Shown here: piece after piece, positions 9,216 through 18,599 of the stretch
How positions within the stretch are numbered: the stretch's first letter is position 1
Layout: the number at the start of each line of letters is the position of its first letter
Source: Chara braunii
Taxonomy: Eukaryota; Streptophyta; Charophyceae; Charales; Characeae
Direction of reading: 5' to 3'
NCBI GenBank assembly: GCA_003427395.1
Contig: BFEA01000142.1
Location: 2,898,254-2,932,263 of the forward strand
Length of the DNA stretch: 34,010 nucleotides
Made by a program: the position numbers and the translations under genes
The notes under the pieces: model-generated
The model's database searches: none
What the model was told of the DNA's origin: nothing
Seen by the model: the letters and a program-made list of their open reading frames with translations, nothing else

Positions 9216-9263
9216 GAGTGGCAGAAGACGCCGTTAGGAAGAGCCTAGGCCGAGATAGGCGCA

Positions 9264-10140
9264 ATGTCGATACCGATTAGAGGAGATGGAGCGGGGAGCA
9301 GTTGTGGCAACAACGGTTGTTTCAACTGTGGGCAAACTGCCCATTTTGCCAGAGACTGCCCCGGTGGACGTGGCTCCCTTGCAGCAGCAGCAGCAGGGCA
9401 TATTCGCTAATAACACCAGGTACTGGCAGAACAGGAGGAGGAAGAGAAGGTGAGAAGACGACGTGCAGACTATGAAGGAATGGATGCAAATGAAGCTAAG
9501 GAAGGAACAAGAAAAGATGGATAAAAAACGGGAGGAGGAAGAGAAGGTGAGAAGAGAGGAAGCGCAGAAGTGACTTCGACAGGAACAAGAGCGAAGGCAG
9601 ACTGAGTTAAGAAGGCTCAACGAGGAGACAAAGTTACGGATCATCTCGACTGTAGCAAGAGAAATGCACCAGTTCAGAGCGGAAATTCAGAATGACATAC
9701 AGACGGCACTGACAGCCAGATCGCAGACCCCCAAGGAAAAAGGGAAAGGGAGGGCGAAGTCATTAGACGCCCATGCTGCAGATGAGCTATTGAAGTACAT
9801 GCAGAGGGAGATTGTCGAGAGTTCCCGGGAGAGTGAGGAGCGTGGGAGGTGGTTTTTCACCCAGAAAAACAGAGGACAGATAACGGTGTGAAGGATGAGG
9901 TCACCTGAAGACACAGAGGATGGGGGGGGGGTGACATCGAAATCGAAGAAGCAGAGTGTGTATACTAAAGGGCAAGGAGTAGACAAGAAAGTTTCGGCAA
10001 CCTGCAGTAGGGAAGGAGTGATAGAGTACGTGCTCAACGTCAGAAAGAAATTCTCAGAGATGACGACGCAGGAGATCAAGAAGATCTTCATAAAGGAGGG
10101 ACTAGACTACGTCAACAAAGAGCAAGGAATATTACTCTGA
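9264..10140 (+). pseudogene. Decayed CCHC zinc-knuckle / coiled-coil ORF (gag-like)
   Basis: The reading begins at ATG 9264. Residues 19-32 form a CCHC knuckle (CFNCGQTAHFARDC; C19, C22, H27, C32), a nucleic-acid-binding motif usual in retroelement Gag proteins. An alanine run from GCA repeats follows, and this frame stops at 9408. From about 9403 the protein-like pattern continues in the next frame: a long charged stretch rich in K, E, R and Q (9472-9700, likely coiled coil), then a segment ending GQITV. After a further stop it continues to 10138 with MTTQEIKKIFIKEGLDYV, which resembles a SAP-type helix pair. The second frame carries in-frame TGA at 9451, 9571 and 9889. Each sits where CGA (Arg) would fit, as expected from CpG decay. 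No protease, reverse transcriptase or integrase follows. The resemblance to Chara retroelement-like proteins is from memory and unverified. Not functional as it stands. Confidence 0.7.
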
Positions 10141-10315
10141 TTGATGGTGTCTGCCCTCAAATGCGGAAGCATGGGACAACATGGCGAGCTCGGAGTCCGG
10201 GCTGGTGGGGATCACTATCAAACATGCAATACTTCGAGTAACGCACCTGATCAAGATTATTTGCTAAGCAACTTATCATTCGACTTTCCTCTATCCCAAC
10301 CTCTGCTTTGATATC

Positions 10316-11885
10316 TATTGGATCTAAGTGATGAGTTGCCCTTCCATGTAGGGCTTTCTGCCACAGTCCATCACCTATCATAACATTTTGTTAGACATTT
10401 ACCTTTCTTTATACCTTGGTCCTATTCTACACCTTGACCGTAACTTCTCACCTTGACCTCCCACTTTGATTTATTGGATCTGAGTGATGGGTTGCTTCAT
10501 CACCTCATCCTAACCTTACCCTAAACTTATCTTCATCTCTACCTTAACCTTATCCTACTATTAGATTTGTCTTACCTCTGCTTTCAGTTTGTACCCGGAT
10601 TCATAGATAAGCAGTTAATAGGGACCCCCACTTTTAGCACTGGTTAACCCCTCAACCCTGAAAAGTGCATTGAAGATTATTTTTTTTAGTTCTTTTAGTT
10701 TTTTTCTGTTTTTTTTTTTTTTGCCCTGTTTTATTTTGGTCAAGGTTTGTGTGTGTCAAGTTTGGTGTTTGTTGGGGTCTTGGAGTTAACTATTTTGACC
10801 CACCTTCACCTTGATCTTCACCTACACCCACACCATTTATCTTAACCTTTTACTTACACTTTCGATCTGGACATAGGTTGAGATATGAGTTTCCAGTTTG
10901 GACCTAGGTTGAGATATGAGTGGTGGTTGCCCTTTCATGTAGGAATTCCACGATAATCCCCCACTACGTCTCAACCTTGTCCTATACTACACCTACCTTT
11001 ACCTTGACCTTCACCTGCACCTAGACCTTTTACCTTTGCTTTAAGTCTGGACCTGAGTTGGGATCACAGTGGTGGTTGCCTATTCACATGGAAATTATTA
11101 CGGCAATCCCTCACTTCACCCCAACCTCGCCCTATATTGCATCTACCTATGTTGTACGCCCTACCTATACCTCGACCTTTTTACCTTTGCTTTCAGTCTG
11201 AACCTGGGCTGGGATATGAGTGGTGGTTGCCCTTTCACGTGGGAACTCCCACGACAATCCCCCACTTCACCCCAATCTTGCTATACCTTAACCTCTACCT
11301 ATACCTCGACCTTTTTACCTCTCCTTTCTACCTTAGCCCTACCCTACACCTTGATTTTGACCTCACATCTTACTCCATGTCTAGAACCCAGTTGGGTCTG
11401 AGTGATGGGTCACCCTTCCACGTGAGGGCTTCTGCGACAATCCATCACCTTCAAGTTATCCTAACCTTATCCTAGACCTTTACCTCTCTTCCTACCTTAG
11501 CCTTACCTACCTACACCTTGACCTTGACTGCACGCCTTAATGTAGGTCTGAATCTCAGTTGGATCTGAGTGATGAGTCACCCTTTCACGCAGGGGCTTCG
11601 TCGGTAGTTCATCATTTTTTCCTAACCTTATCCTATACCTTTATTTTTTCTACTTTACACTTTAGTTTCACTCGAGTCTGGATCTCAGTGGGATCCGAGT
11701 GAGGGGTTTATTTTCCACGTGAGGGCTTCCACGACAACTTACCCCTACATCCCAACCTTGTCCTAGATTTTTGCTTTAGCTTACTTTAACTCTCACTTTG
11801 ACCTCTATCTGACACCTTGACCTATATCTTAGTCTGGACCTCGGTTGAGATATGAGCAGTGGGTTGCCCTAAAGGCATCCGCGAC
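10316..11885 (+). repeat. Degenerate minisatellite, about 150-nt period
   Basis: The core GTCTGGACCT.AGTTG.GATATGAGTGGTGGGTTGCCCTTTCACGTG..GGCTTCCACGACAATCC.. (written here with gaps) starts near 10316, 10471, 10863, 10896, 11045, 11195, 11379, 11545, 11675 and 11831. Between cores lie pyrimidine-rich runs of CCTTGACCTTCACCT type. Two subtypes alternate (ATATGAGTGGTGG and TCTGAGTGATGGGT). A T-rich insertion at 10676-10790 interrupts it. The ORFs of 110-112 codons here are repeat translations, not genes. Confidence 0.8.
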
Positions 11886-12038
11886 AAACTGCCACTATAT
11901 CATAAACTTTTATCTGAACTTAGGTTCATATTAGCACCCTAATTAACTTTACTAACTCTAAGAAGAGATAAAACAGACAAAGGATAAAACATTTGCCAAT
12001 CAATGCACATCCTATCCCGATCACACCGTACTTCGTAT

Positions 12039-12105
12039 TGTGGGAAAACTCCCACCGATTGCGGGAGGTCTGTCAAATTCTGGGTGGGACTCTGGAGGCA
12101 AAGGA
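12039..12105 (+). repeat. Dispersed repeat, copy 2 (partner at 1371-1438)
   Basis: Same block order as at 1371: TGTGGGA, CCCACCGATTGCGGGAG, TCTGTC, GGGTGGGA, TCTGGAGGCA. It sits at the end of the minisatellite and does not match the minisatellite core. Confidence 0.8.
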
Positions 12106-13223
12106 CTGTACGTAGGAACCTATCCCTTTTACACCTTCATGCTCCCTTACTCATGCTCATTTCTTTATGACATTGTTTGTGTTAAATTGAGATGTGAAGT
12201 GTGAGTCGTCATCCCCTCTAGAGAAGTCCCAGGGACATAATGAGAGGGAAAGAAGAAACAAGACTCTCGGTCGCTCAAGGGAGGGGGAGGGGCACTTGAA
12301 CTCTTTTGGAGAAGGCCTTGAAAATATTCTATTAGGAAGGCACCGCAATGGCAGTTAGTCGCAGTAAGTTCTCTGGCCCGGAGCTTGTTCGCTTCGCGTC
12401 CTTTGCTTGATCTCTCTACTTTTATTCTCCTTACCGAAATCATCCCCTTACCGAAATCATCCCCTTATCTCCTGACATGAGGTATGATCTCCCTCCTTTC
12501 GATCAATACCTCTCATCCCTCACCATATTCCAACCTTGTTGTACCGTCGATTACACCGATTCATCCCATTATTGCTTTAATCTCGACCAATCAACCGTTT
12601 GTCAGCCAAATGTCAGCTGGTCAAGGTTAGTCCGCTGCTGCATTGTGTGCTCCGATGATCAAGCTAGTCTGCGATCCGAATAGCACTGGCCTCAAGCATC
12701 GGCCTTAAATCCTACGACAACAAACAATCCTTGTTTCCCTCATCATTCCCTCTCCTCATATTCCTTAGCTGTTCGGTTCCTTGTTGTACTTTCGACTCTA
12801 AGTTTGCGTTTGATCATGGACACAATGCCTTATGGTCCCTCCTTTATCCAACTAGGCGGTTGCTTTTGAATTCACTCTCGCCAGTATGCCCGAGGTTTTG
12901 TTCGTGACCGTCTTTCCTTAAATACATAGGCAAGCAGGGCATGAGGCATTCCGGTGTAGTAAGGTTAGGGCGTTCTTGCGATGTTTGTGACTACCCTTGC
13001 ATGGTCCGAGGATGCTTTGTGAATCACTCCAACTTGTAGCGATCTTAGGCAAGTGTCCTTATCTACCCAGACCATGTCGCGGTGACTGTCGTTCATGGAA
13101 TGTGTGCCCGACCATGTGTATCGACGTCGATTTGGGTATAAGTTTCTATACATGTCCACCATACCCAGTTGTGCCATAACAAGTTGTAGTGTTTTTGCAT
13201 CCGACTGTTGTGACCCAGGGATA
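12106..13223. other. Gene-free stretch
   Basis: A 17-nt tandem duplication (CCTTACCGAAATCATCC, near 12430-12463) is the only structure seen. Short ORFs lack motifs. Nothing else is supported. Confidence 0.45.
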
Positions 13224-13307
13224 TGGAGGTCAGTTCAGGTTGAATAATTGTATTGAAATCTCCTAGGTCAGGCAATCTTGAGGGTAAGGATTTCAATAAC
13301 CACCTCC
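13224..13307. repeat. Imperfect foldback hairpin
   Basis: GGAGGT (13225) pairs with ACCTCC (13302), and TATTGAAATC (13251-13260) pairs perfectly with GATTTCAATA (13289-13298). The inner loop is 28 nt. The outer arm is separated from the inner by about 20 nt on the left and 3 nt on the right, so the structure is asymmetric. Confidence 0.7.
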
Positions 13308-15140
13308 GATCCACCCCTCTAACTGCTGGATAATGGCAAAAAAATAGCCAACGTTAGTTTATCAATTTCACGAAGATCCAAGCCCATTGGCCCCTCACAC
13401 AATTCACCTTCAAATCGGAGGAACAACGTATTGCCCCCCTTTTTGATGCCTCTGCAAGGGACCATAGATATGGACCCCTCCACCACACTGTTCACCCTTG
13501 TGCCTCTATCTGATTTTTTTTATTTTTTTTCTTCAAGTTGTAAACATAAAATATCATTTTTTTTGGCAACCAACATGTTCTTCATTTCTTTTTTTTTTAT
13601 TTTTTATACATTACCTGAAATACCTCTCATATTCCATGTTGCTATAGTTAAGTTTTCATATATTTCACCCATCTATAGACATTATTCTATTGTCGGTCAT
13701 GTACATGTTTATTTGACTTCTGATATGGTTAAATTTTTATACATTGACTGGTCTATACAACTTATTCTGTTGTTGATGATTTCTATTAATTATTTGATTT
13801 AAACTGATACAGTTTCCTCCTTATGTAATTTGAACTATAGTATTTTTCTTCTTCCTACTATTTGGTCATTCAACTTATAACCCATAATCTTCTAGCATCT
13901 TATCTCATCTCTGCGACATCTTACTATACGGAACCTACCCAATACCCATCCTTCCTCGGAAAGTCGTAAGAGTCCAACCTTGTTATTAATGGAAGTCTGA
14001 CACTTAAACTGGGCAGTGCCACCATTGTGAGGTTGTTTAAAATGGAGAACTACATCGATCGGGTGTCGGGTCTACTTACTCCTACCCAACTCGTCGGGGT
14101 CTATTCAACCATGTTTACAGTTAGCTATCTCTTATGACGGCTCCTCTTATACCGAAGTTCGTTTATGTCATCCGCAACATATTCTGTTTCTGGTGGTGGA
14201 AATATTTATACCTTTACGCGCATTGGATATTGTTTTAGCGATTTTTTCACATGTCCCTCCTCCTTACCTTTATGACCTTCCTTGTTTTTCTCACGAGTGT
14301 TATCTTTTACCAACTTGTGAGCATAAACAAGACACATCAAATGTTTTGTGATGTATCAACCTTCCATTCACTTTTTAAGTTTAGTTGATCGAGACTCAAG
14401 TATATCATATATATACCCACACTAATAGTTTTTCAAATGTATCTTAATGCAGTTACGATCAGGCTCCATATATCTTCATGCATCTATCTGTAAATATTAA
14501 CAGAAAACGTTATACCAGTGCGCACTTATGACTATCAAAACAAACAACATTACTCAGTTTGATGTACGATAATACAAAAGAGCAAGCAAATGCAAAACCC
14601 TCATAGATACACGTCATCGCATGATTCATCGAATAAGGTTATATTTGTTATAGACTATTATTGTTATATAGTAGCTGACAATATTCGCCGATATTACATA
14701 ACATTCAACAATATTAGTTATTATTGGACAACACCCAATAATATTAGCTAAGGTCAAGCAACTCCTATGTCTCATTAAACAACCATATACTGTTCAATAA
14801 CAAACATTGTTTTTACACCCAATAATAGGATATTAGACGAGCCCCGACATATATGTAAGGCCCAAAGGGATTGGACCTAAGACTTATTAGGCCCATCAAC
14901 CAAACTAACAATCAGTGATCCGCCGACTCGAACCAAAAAAATTGATAACTCTTTTTGGAAATGCGTTGCTCCGTCACTTTTACTCCTGGGTTGCGCTTCC
15001 ATGGTTAACATGATATGTCAATTTATGTTGTTCATGTGGTCATTTAAATTCAAAATTAGGTTTATATTTCAATAGTTCACGGGTGAGCCTAACTCCTTAT
15101 TGTTGCATTATTGTGGTTACCATGACCTATCAACTTATTT
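13308..15140. other. AT-rich island without a gene
   Basis: Strongly AT-rich from about 13490. An imperfect internal repeat (GTTAAGTTTTCATATATTTCA.. and GGTTAAATTTTTATACATTGAC.., near 13646 and 13727) and clustered AATATT words (14680-14760) occur. A 123-codon ORF at 13431-13802 is all low-complexity hydrophobic and begins in ordinary sequence, so I do not call it. An organellar insertion is conceivable but no organellar gene is recognisable. Confidence 0.45.
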
Positions 15141-15147
15141 TGTTCAA

Positions 15148-15215
15148 TCTGGAATTGAACTTCGGTTGTATTTAAATAGTTTGTGGTTATACTAATTGAG
15201 CTAGACCCGTTGGTT
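15148..15215 (-). mobile_element. tRNA-derived SINE-like fragment
   Basis: On the minus strand: an A-box-like TCTAGCTCAATTAGTATA (15187-15205), then AACCACAAACTATTTAAATA, then a B-box-like GTTCAATTCC (15151-15160). Spacing matches a tRNA, but no acceptor or anticodon stem is complete. Related fragments lie at 16639-16697 and 17975-18025, sharing AACTATTGAAATA-type middles. Confidence 0.6.
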
Positions 15216-15239
15216 ATCATTGCAATTTTATTTAATAAA

Positions 15240-15660
15240 GTAAGTTGTATTTTTCCCTCAATCACCTTTCATTACCTATGTATTACTACTCCTAAGTCTA
15301 TACGAAACCCCCTTCAAGCATAACGATTAACAGTGGTTAGTGAGTAAAGTGAAATTGAGATAATAATACAACGTAGGAGTAGTGGTACATAGGTATAGCC
15401 TTCAGTAAGGTTGGGACCCGCTGTATAACCCTAATTGGAGGTGGTCGGTGAGTAAGGTGGGGTTGCTGGTGGTGGGGGGTGATTAATGCAAAAACTTAGC
15501 ATTTTGCCAGTAGTTGCACCTCCTCTACTTCCTGCGCCCTCATTGAGCAACAACAGTGTCAATGACCAACTCTCTCCCACAAACTGCATACAACCCACAC
15601 ACATACACACGTATACCCATGATGACCAAACACCCCACCAATACCGAACGGGGGGAGTGA
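15240..15660 (+). repeat. Dispersed repeat family, decayed copy
   Basis: Shares with 17358-17600 the blocks CACCTTTCA, TACTACTCCTAAG.CTATA, TAA.GCAAA.AC..AGC.TTTTGCC, AGTAG.TGC.CC and the C/A-rich CACACACA run, in order. Where they differ, this copy often has T or A where the other has C or G of a CpG (for example CTTAGCATTTT here, CCGAGCGTTTT there). No coding content. Confidence 0.7.
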
Positions 15661-15969
15661 AACAACTATCTTAATTATCATTCCAATTTCAATGAATGTT
15701 CTGAAGATTTTTTTTCCTTTTCGGCTCTTTCATTCATGTTTATTTTTTTCCTCCGGTTGACGATCATGAGGCCTCATGATTCATATTGTTATCAAACTGT
15801 CCCCATTTTTGTTTCTTTCATATTTGGCGATTGGCGCAGAAAAGTCTTCAATATATAGGCATGTACCACACACTCCTAGTCTGCCAATTTCTCTATTCAT
15901 AACCGAAAAACTCAACTTTTGCGTAAAACTCTCGAGACTCCACATACTGATATTTTTAACCGTTTTGTG

Positions 15970-16270
15970 ACAGACTCGCCATGCTTGCCAGTGCTTCGGT
16001 GAACGAACTGCAAACAAGAACCCGAAGCTAAAATATGGTTGTCGGGTCTTTCTACCTGGTTTACATAAATCCCTTTGCCAAAGAGCAAGGGGCCTCATGC
16101 TGCCAACGTGAAGAACGACTTTCAGGACCGAAACGCACTGCGATGCTTCAGCCACATCAGTGTCGTTCCTCGCTGAGCTCCTTGGCATGTGCAACGAAGA
16201 AAATCCTCTTCCTTGTATGGAGCCCCATTTCCTGCGGAAAAATTATCCAAAGCTGGATTATGGAATATGG
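15970..16270 (+). pseudogene. Possible decayed coding fragment, unidentified
   Basis: The frame running through ATG 16187 stays open from about 15970 to 16273 apart from one TGA (in ACGTGAAGAACG). It encodes a normal-looking, non-repetitive peptide with segments such as NKNPKLKYGCRVFLPGL and MEPHFLRKNYPKLDYGIWV. I recognise no family. The opposite strand is also open here (137 codons at 15781-16194), so the evidence for coding is weak. Confidence 0.2.
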
Positions 16271-16289
16271 GTCTTGCTCTAACACTCAC

Positions 16290-16480
16290 CACAACACCGT
16301 TTTGGTGAGTGGCCTCACCACTCCACCACTCACTACGGCGCGAATGCGAAAATAGTTTTGTTTTGCAGTGGTGAGTGGGTTATGGTCAGCACTCAACACG
16401 GCGTTCATTTTTCCCGCATGCAACAATGGAGCAGTGGTGAGATCTCTCGTGTTGTCATCAAAAGTGGTGAGCTCACCACA
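16290..16480. repeat. Cluster of GTGGTGAG / CTCACCAC words
   Basis: GGTGAGTGG or GTGGTGAG occurs near 16302, 16371, 16433 and 16464, with the reverse complement at 16315 and 16329. The last one forms a perfect 16-nt palindrome GTGGTGAGCTCACCAC (16464-16479). Single copies recur at 16746 and 17861 beside other repeats. It could be a MITE remnant; no clear terminal repeats were found. Confidence 0.5.
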
Positions 16481-16638
16481 CTACGAGATAAGGCCAGGCC
16501 CGATCAATTTTTTTCCCCTTTCTTTCTTCCTCCTTCCTTTTTCTTCCTTTCCTTCTCTCTCCTCCGTACGGCCTTGAGATATCATCATCGAGCTGATTGA
16601 CCCTAGGTAATTCAAAATTGTAATATTTTACTCTTCTA

Positions 16639-16697
16639 CAGTTCGACCTCAGGTCTGTATTTCAATAGTTTAGGGGTGTACCAACTGAGCTAGGCCA
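16639..16697 (-). mobile_element. tRNA-derived SINE-like fragment
   Basis: Minus strand: GGCCTAGCTCAGTTGGT (A box, near 16680-16696), CACCCCTAAACTATTGAAATA, then GAGGTCGAACTG (degenerate B box, 16639-16650). The A box is an excellent tRNA match. The middle and the 3' half do not fold as a tRNA. Confidence 0.65.
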
Positions 16698-16799
16698 GTT
16701 GGTGGTCGGGCAGTCTCAGTTGACCCCAGCCTTATCTTTTAATGTGGTGAGTGGTGGAGCAACGCAGCGTCTTGGTGAGAAAGGTTATGGGAAATCCAA

Positions 16800-16910
16800 T
16801 TTTTATATAGGTTGTTTTTTCGGGCGCCTAGGCACCCAACTTGTGCCCGGATACACACTCGGGTGCCCGACCGGTCATGACCCTCCAGCAGGGTTCCAAG
16901 TAGCCTCAAC

Positions 16911-16940
<30 letters not shown>
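16800..16940 (+). mobile_element. GC-rich segment with A28 tail, retroposon-like
   Basis: CGGGCGCCTAGGCACCC..CGGGTGCCCG then an A run at 16913-16940. A second A-rich insert with a similar GGGTGC..GGCCGGGCAGGC segment follows at 17200-17290. Consistent with poly(A)-tailed retroposition; family unknown. Confidence 0.45.
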
Positions 16941-16943
<3 letters not shown>

Positions 16944-17357
16944 GAAAGTAAAAAAATTCCAGAAACAAAATATGTTGTGTAGAATTGCGATACAAACAAC
17001 TTTTGGTTGAGGGGCACATTAAAATTTCTCACCAAATCGGAGATAAACAAGAAAATAACAAAGTCATACTAAGGGATCCCCCTTTAAACCCCCTTAGTCC
17101 ATTTAAAAACAATTTATACCCCCCTTCCCCCCCTTGACAACCAACTCTAAAAAAATGAAAAGAGCCCGAATTTGGGGTCCTCTGGGAGAGCACAGAAAGG
17201 CAAAAAAAAAAAACAAAAAAAACGGGCGTCAGACTCCCCCGGGCATCACGCCTGGGTGCTTGGCCGGGCAGGCCCGGCAGGGCATGAAAATCTTCCTAGG
17301 TTTTTATTTTATTTATTATTATTATTTTTAAAATTTTTCCTATTTTATACAAAAAAC

Positions 17358-17600
17358 TAAGCTATATTATTCTCTCAATTTCACCTTTCACTATCTACTT
17401 ACCACTACTCCTAAGCCTATACAAGGGACCCCTATACAAGGGCCCCCCGTGGGGGGCCGGCTAACGCAAAGACCGAGCGTTTTGCCAGTAGCTGCGCCTT
17501 ACATCTACTTCCCCCACCCTCTATCGACTAGCAGTACACTCTCCCACACACCATGCACAACCCACCCACGCTCACACTCACACGTGTTGGTCATAGACCC
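17358..17600 (+). repeat. Dispersed repeat family, CpG-richer copy
   Basis: Partner of 15240-15660. Retains CpG sites lost in the other copy. Followed directly by the 37-nt tandem repeat. Confidence 0.7.
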
Positions 17601-17606
17601 TACTAA

Positions 17607-17754
17607 TACCGATCAGGGGTATCACGCGGACTATCGGAGTCGGTACCGATCAGGGGTATCAAGCGGACTATCGGAGTCGGTACCGATCAGGGGTATCAAG
17701 CGGACCATCGGAGTCGGTACCGATCAGGGGTATCAAGCGGACTATCGGAGTCAG
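17607..17754 (+). repeat. 37-nt tandem repeat, four units
   Basis: Units begin TACCGATCAGGGGTATCA at 17607, 17644, 17681 and 17718 and end CTATCGGAGTC(G/A)G. Only single-base differences separate them (CACGCGG/CAAGCGG, CTATC/CCATC), so the array is young. The unit length of 37 is not a multiple of three, so a coding role is unlikely. Confidence 0.93.
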
Positions 17755-17774
17755 TTGGCACTAAGCGCGCTGTA

Positions 17775-17845
17775 GGTGGTCGTGGGGCTCGAACCCACGA
17801 CCTCCTGAATGCCACTTGCGTGCCTAACGAACTGAGCTAGGCTGC
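17775..17845 (-). mobile_element. tRNA-derived SINE-like fragment, best preserved
   Basis: Minus strand: GCCTAGCTCAGTTCGTTAGG (A box, 17823-17842) and a perfect T arm, GTGGG-TTCGAGC-CCCAC (17782-17798), which contains the B box. The acceptor strands do not pair (GACCACC on one side, AGCAGCC on the other), the anticodon arm does not form and no U33-like loop is seen. So this is a tRNA-related repeat and not a tRNA gene. It shares 27 identical bases with 7220-7246. Confidence 0.7.
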
Positions 17846-17974
17846 TAGATGGAAATCCAGTTTGGTGAGTGGTGGACCGAGGCCCTACGAGGCACAACTT
17901 CTGTAGGTTTAAATTTCGTGGTGGCATGGCGCGGCAGGGTCCAACTATGGGGCCCTAGATAGAGATAGGATACC

Positions 17975-18025
17975 CACTGAGGTTGCATTTCAACAGTTCA
18001 TGGGTGTCCCGACTGAGCGAGGCAC
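17975..18025 (-). mobile_element. tRNA-derived SINE-like fragment, degenerate
   Basis: Minus strand: GCCTCGCTCAGTCGGGA (A-box-like, 18007-18024) followed by CACCCATGAACTGTTGAAAT, related to the fragment at 16639-16697. The B box is not recognisable. Confidence 0.5.
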
Positions 18026-18139
18026 GTTGGGATTTCAGACGCGCATTTGTTTTCTCGATGTAGGGCCGTCGGGATTTTCCCTCGTGCTGGACGCTACCGG
18101 GAAAGAAACAGACAGGAACCAGCTGCGTGCGAAGGGGCG

Positions 18140-18437
18140 TGCGGAAGTGCTCTCTCTCTCTCCCTCTCTCTCTCGGTGTGTGTGTGTGTGTGTGTGTCTC
18201 GCTGTGTCTCCGTCCGTCCGTCTGTGCCTGCGCTGTTGTGCCCGAAGATGTGGAGAGTTCCATTCGCACTCGGCCCAAAAGGAAAATAGGTGAGTTCGCG
18301 CGGCGCGGCGAAGTGCACCCTCTCTCCTTCCCTGCCTCCCTCCCTCCCTCCCTCTCCTCCCTCCCTCCCTCCCTCAGCGGTTTTGTGCGTGAAGATCTGG
18401 AGAGTTCCGTTGACACGCGCCCGGCCTGGCAAAGTGC

Positions 18438-18489
<52 letters not shown>

Positions 18490-18530
18490 TCCCCCTCCTC
18501 CCCCTCCCAAAGGAGGAAAAAAATCCCTCC
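18140..18530 (+). repeat. Microsatellite cluster with repeated unit boundaries
   Basis: AAGTGC(AC)CTCTCTCT starts pyrimidine runs near 18145, 18311 and 18431. TGGAGAGTTCC occurs at 18250 and 18400 with matching flanks (GAAGATGTGG, GAAGATCTGG). Embedded are (GT)n 18175-18197, CCCT/CTCC repeats 18328-18376 and (CT)n 18441-18487. It looks like a segment of about 130-150 nt duplicated together with its microsatellite. Confidence 0.75.
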
Positions 18531-18599
18531 ATCCGTCTATTCGTTTCGGGTTACAACTGCACCCATCGGACGCCATGTTGCAGGTGGGACAGGATTTGT

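Noticed and set aside
11069-11475. Two overlapping ORFs of 110-112 codons
   Set aside because: They lie in the minisatellite and follow its repeats in different frames.
13431-13802. 123-codon hydrophobic ORF, possible membrane protein or organellar gene
   Set aside because: It is F/I/L/S/Y-rich because the DNA is AT-rich; no known organellar gene is recognisable.
17775-17845. Functional tRNA gene on the minus strand
   Set aside because: The A box and T arm are good, but the acceptor stem does not pair, the anticodon arm does not form and 27 bases recur in another repeat.
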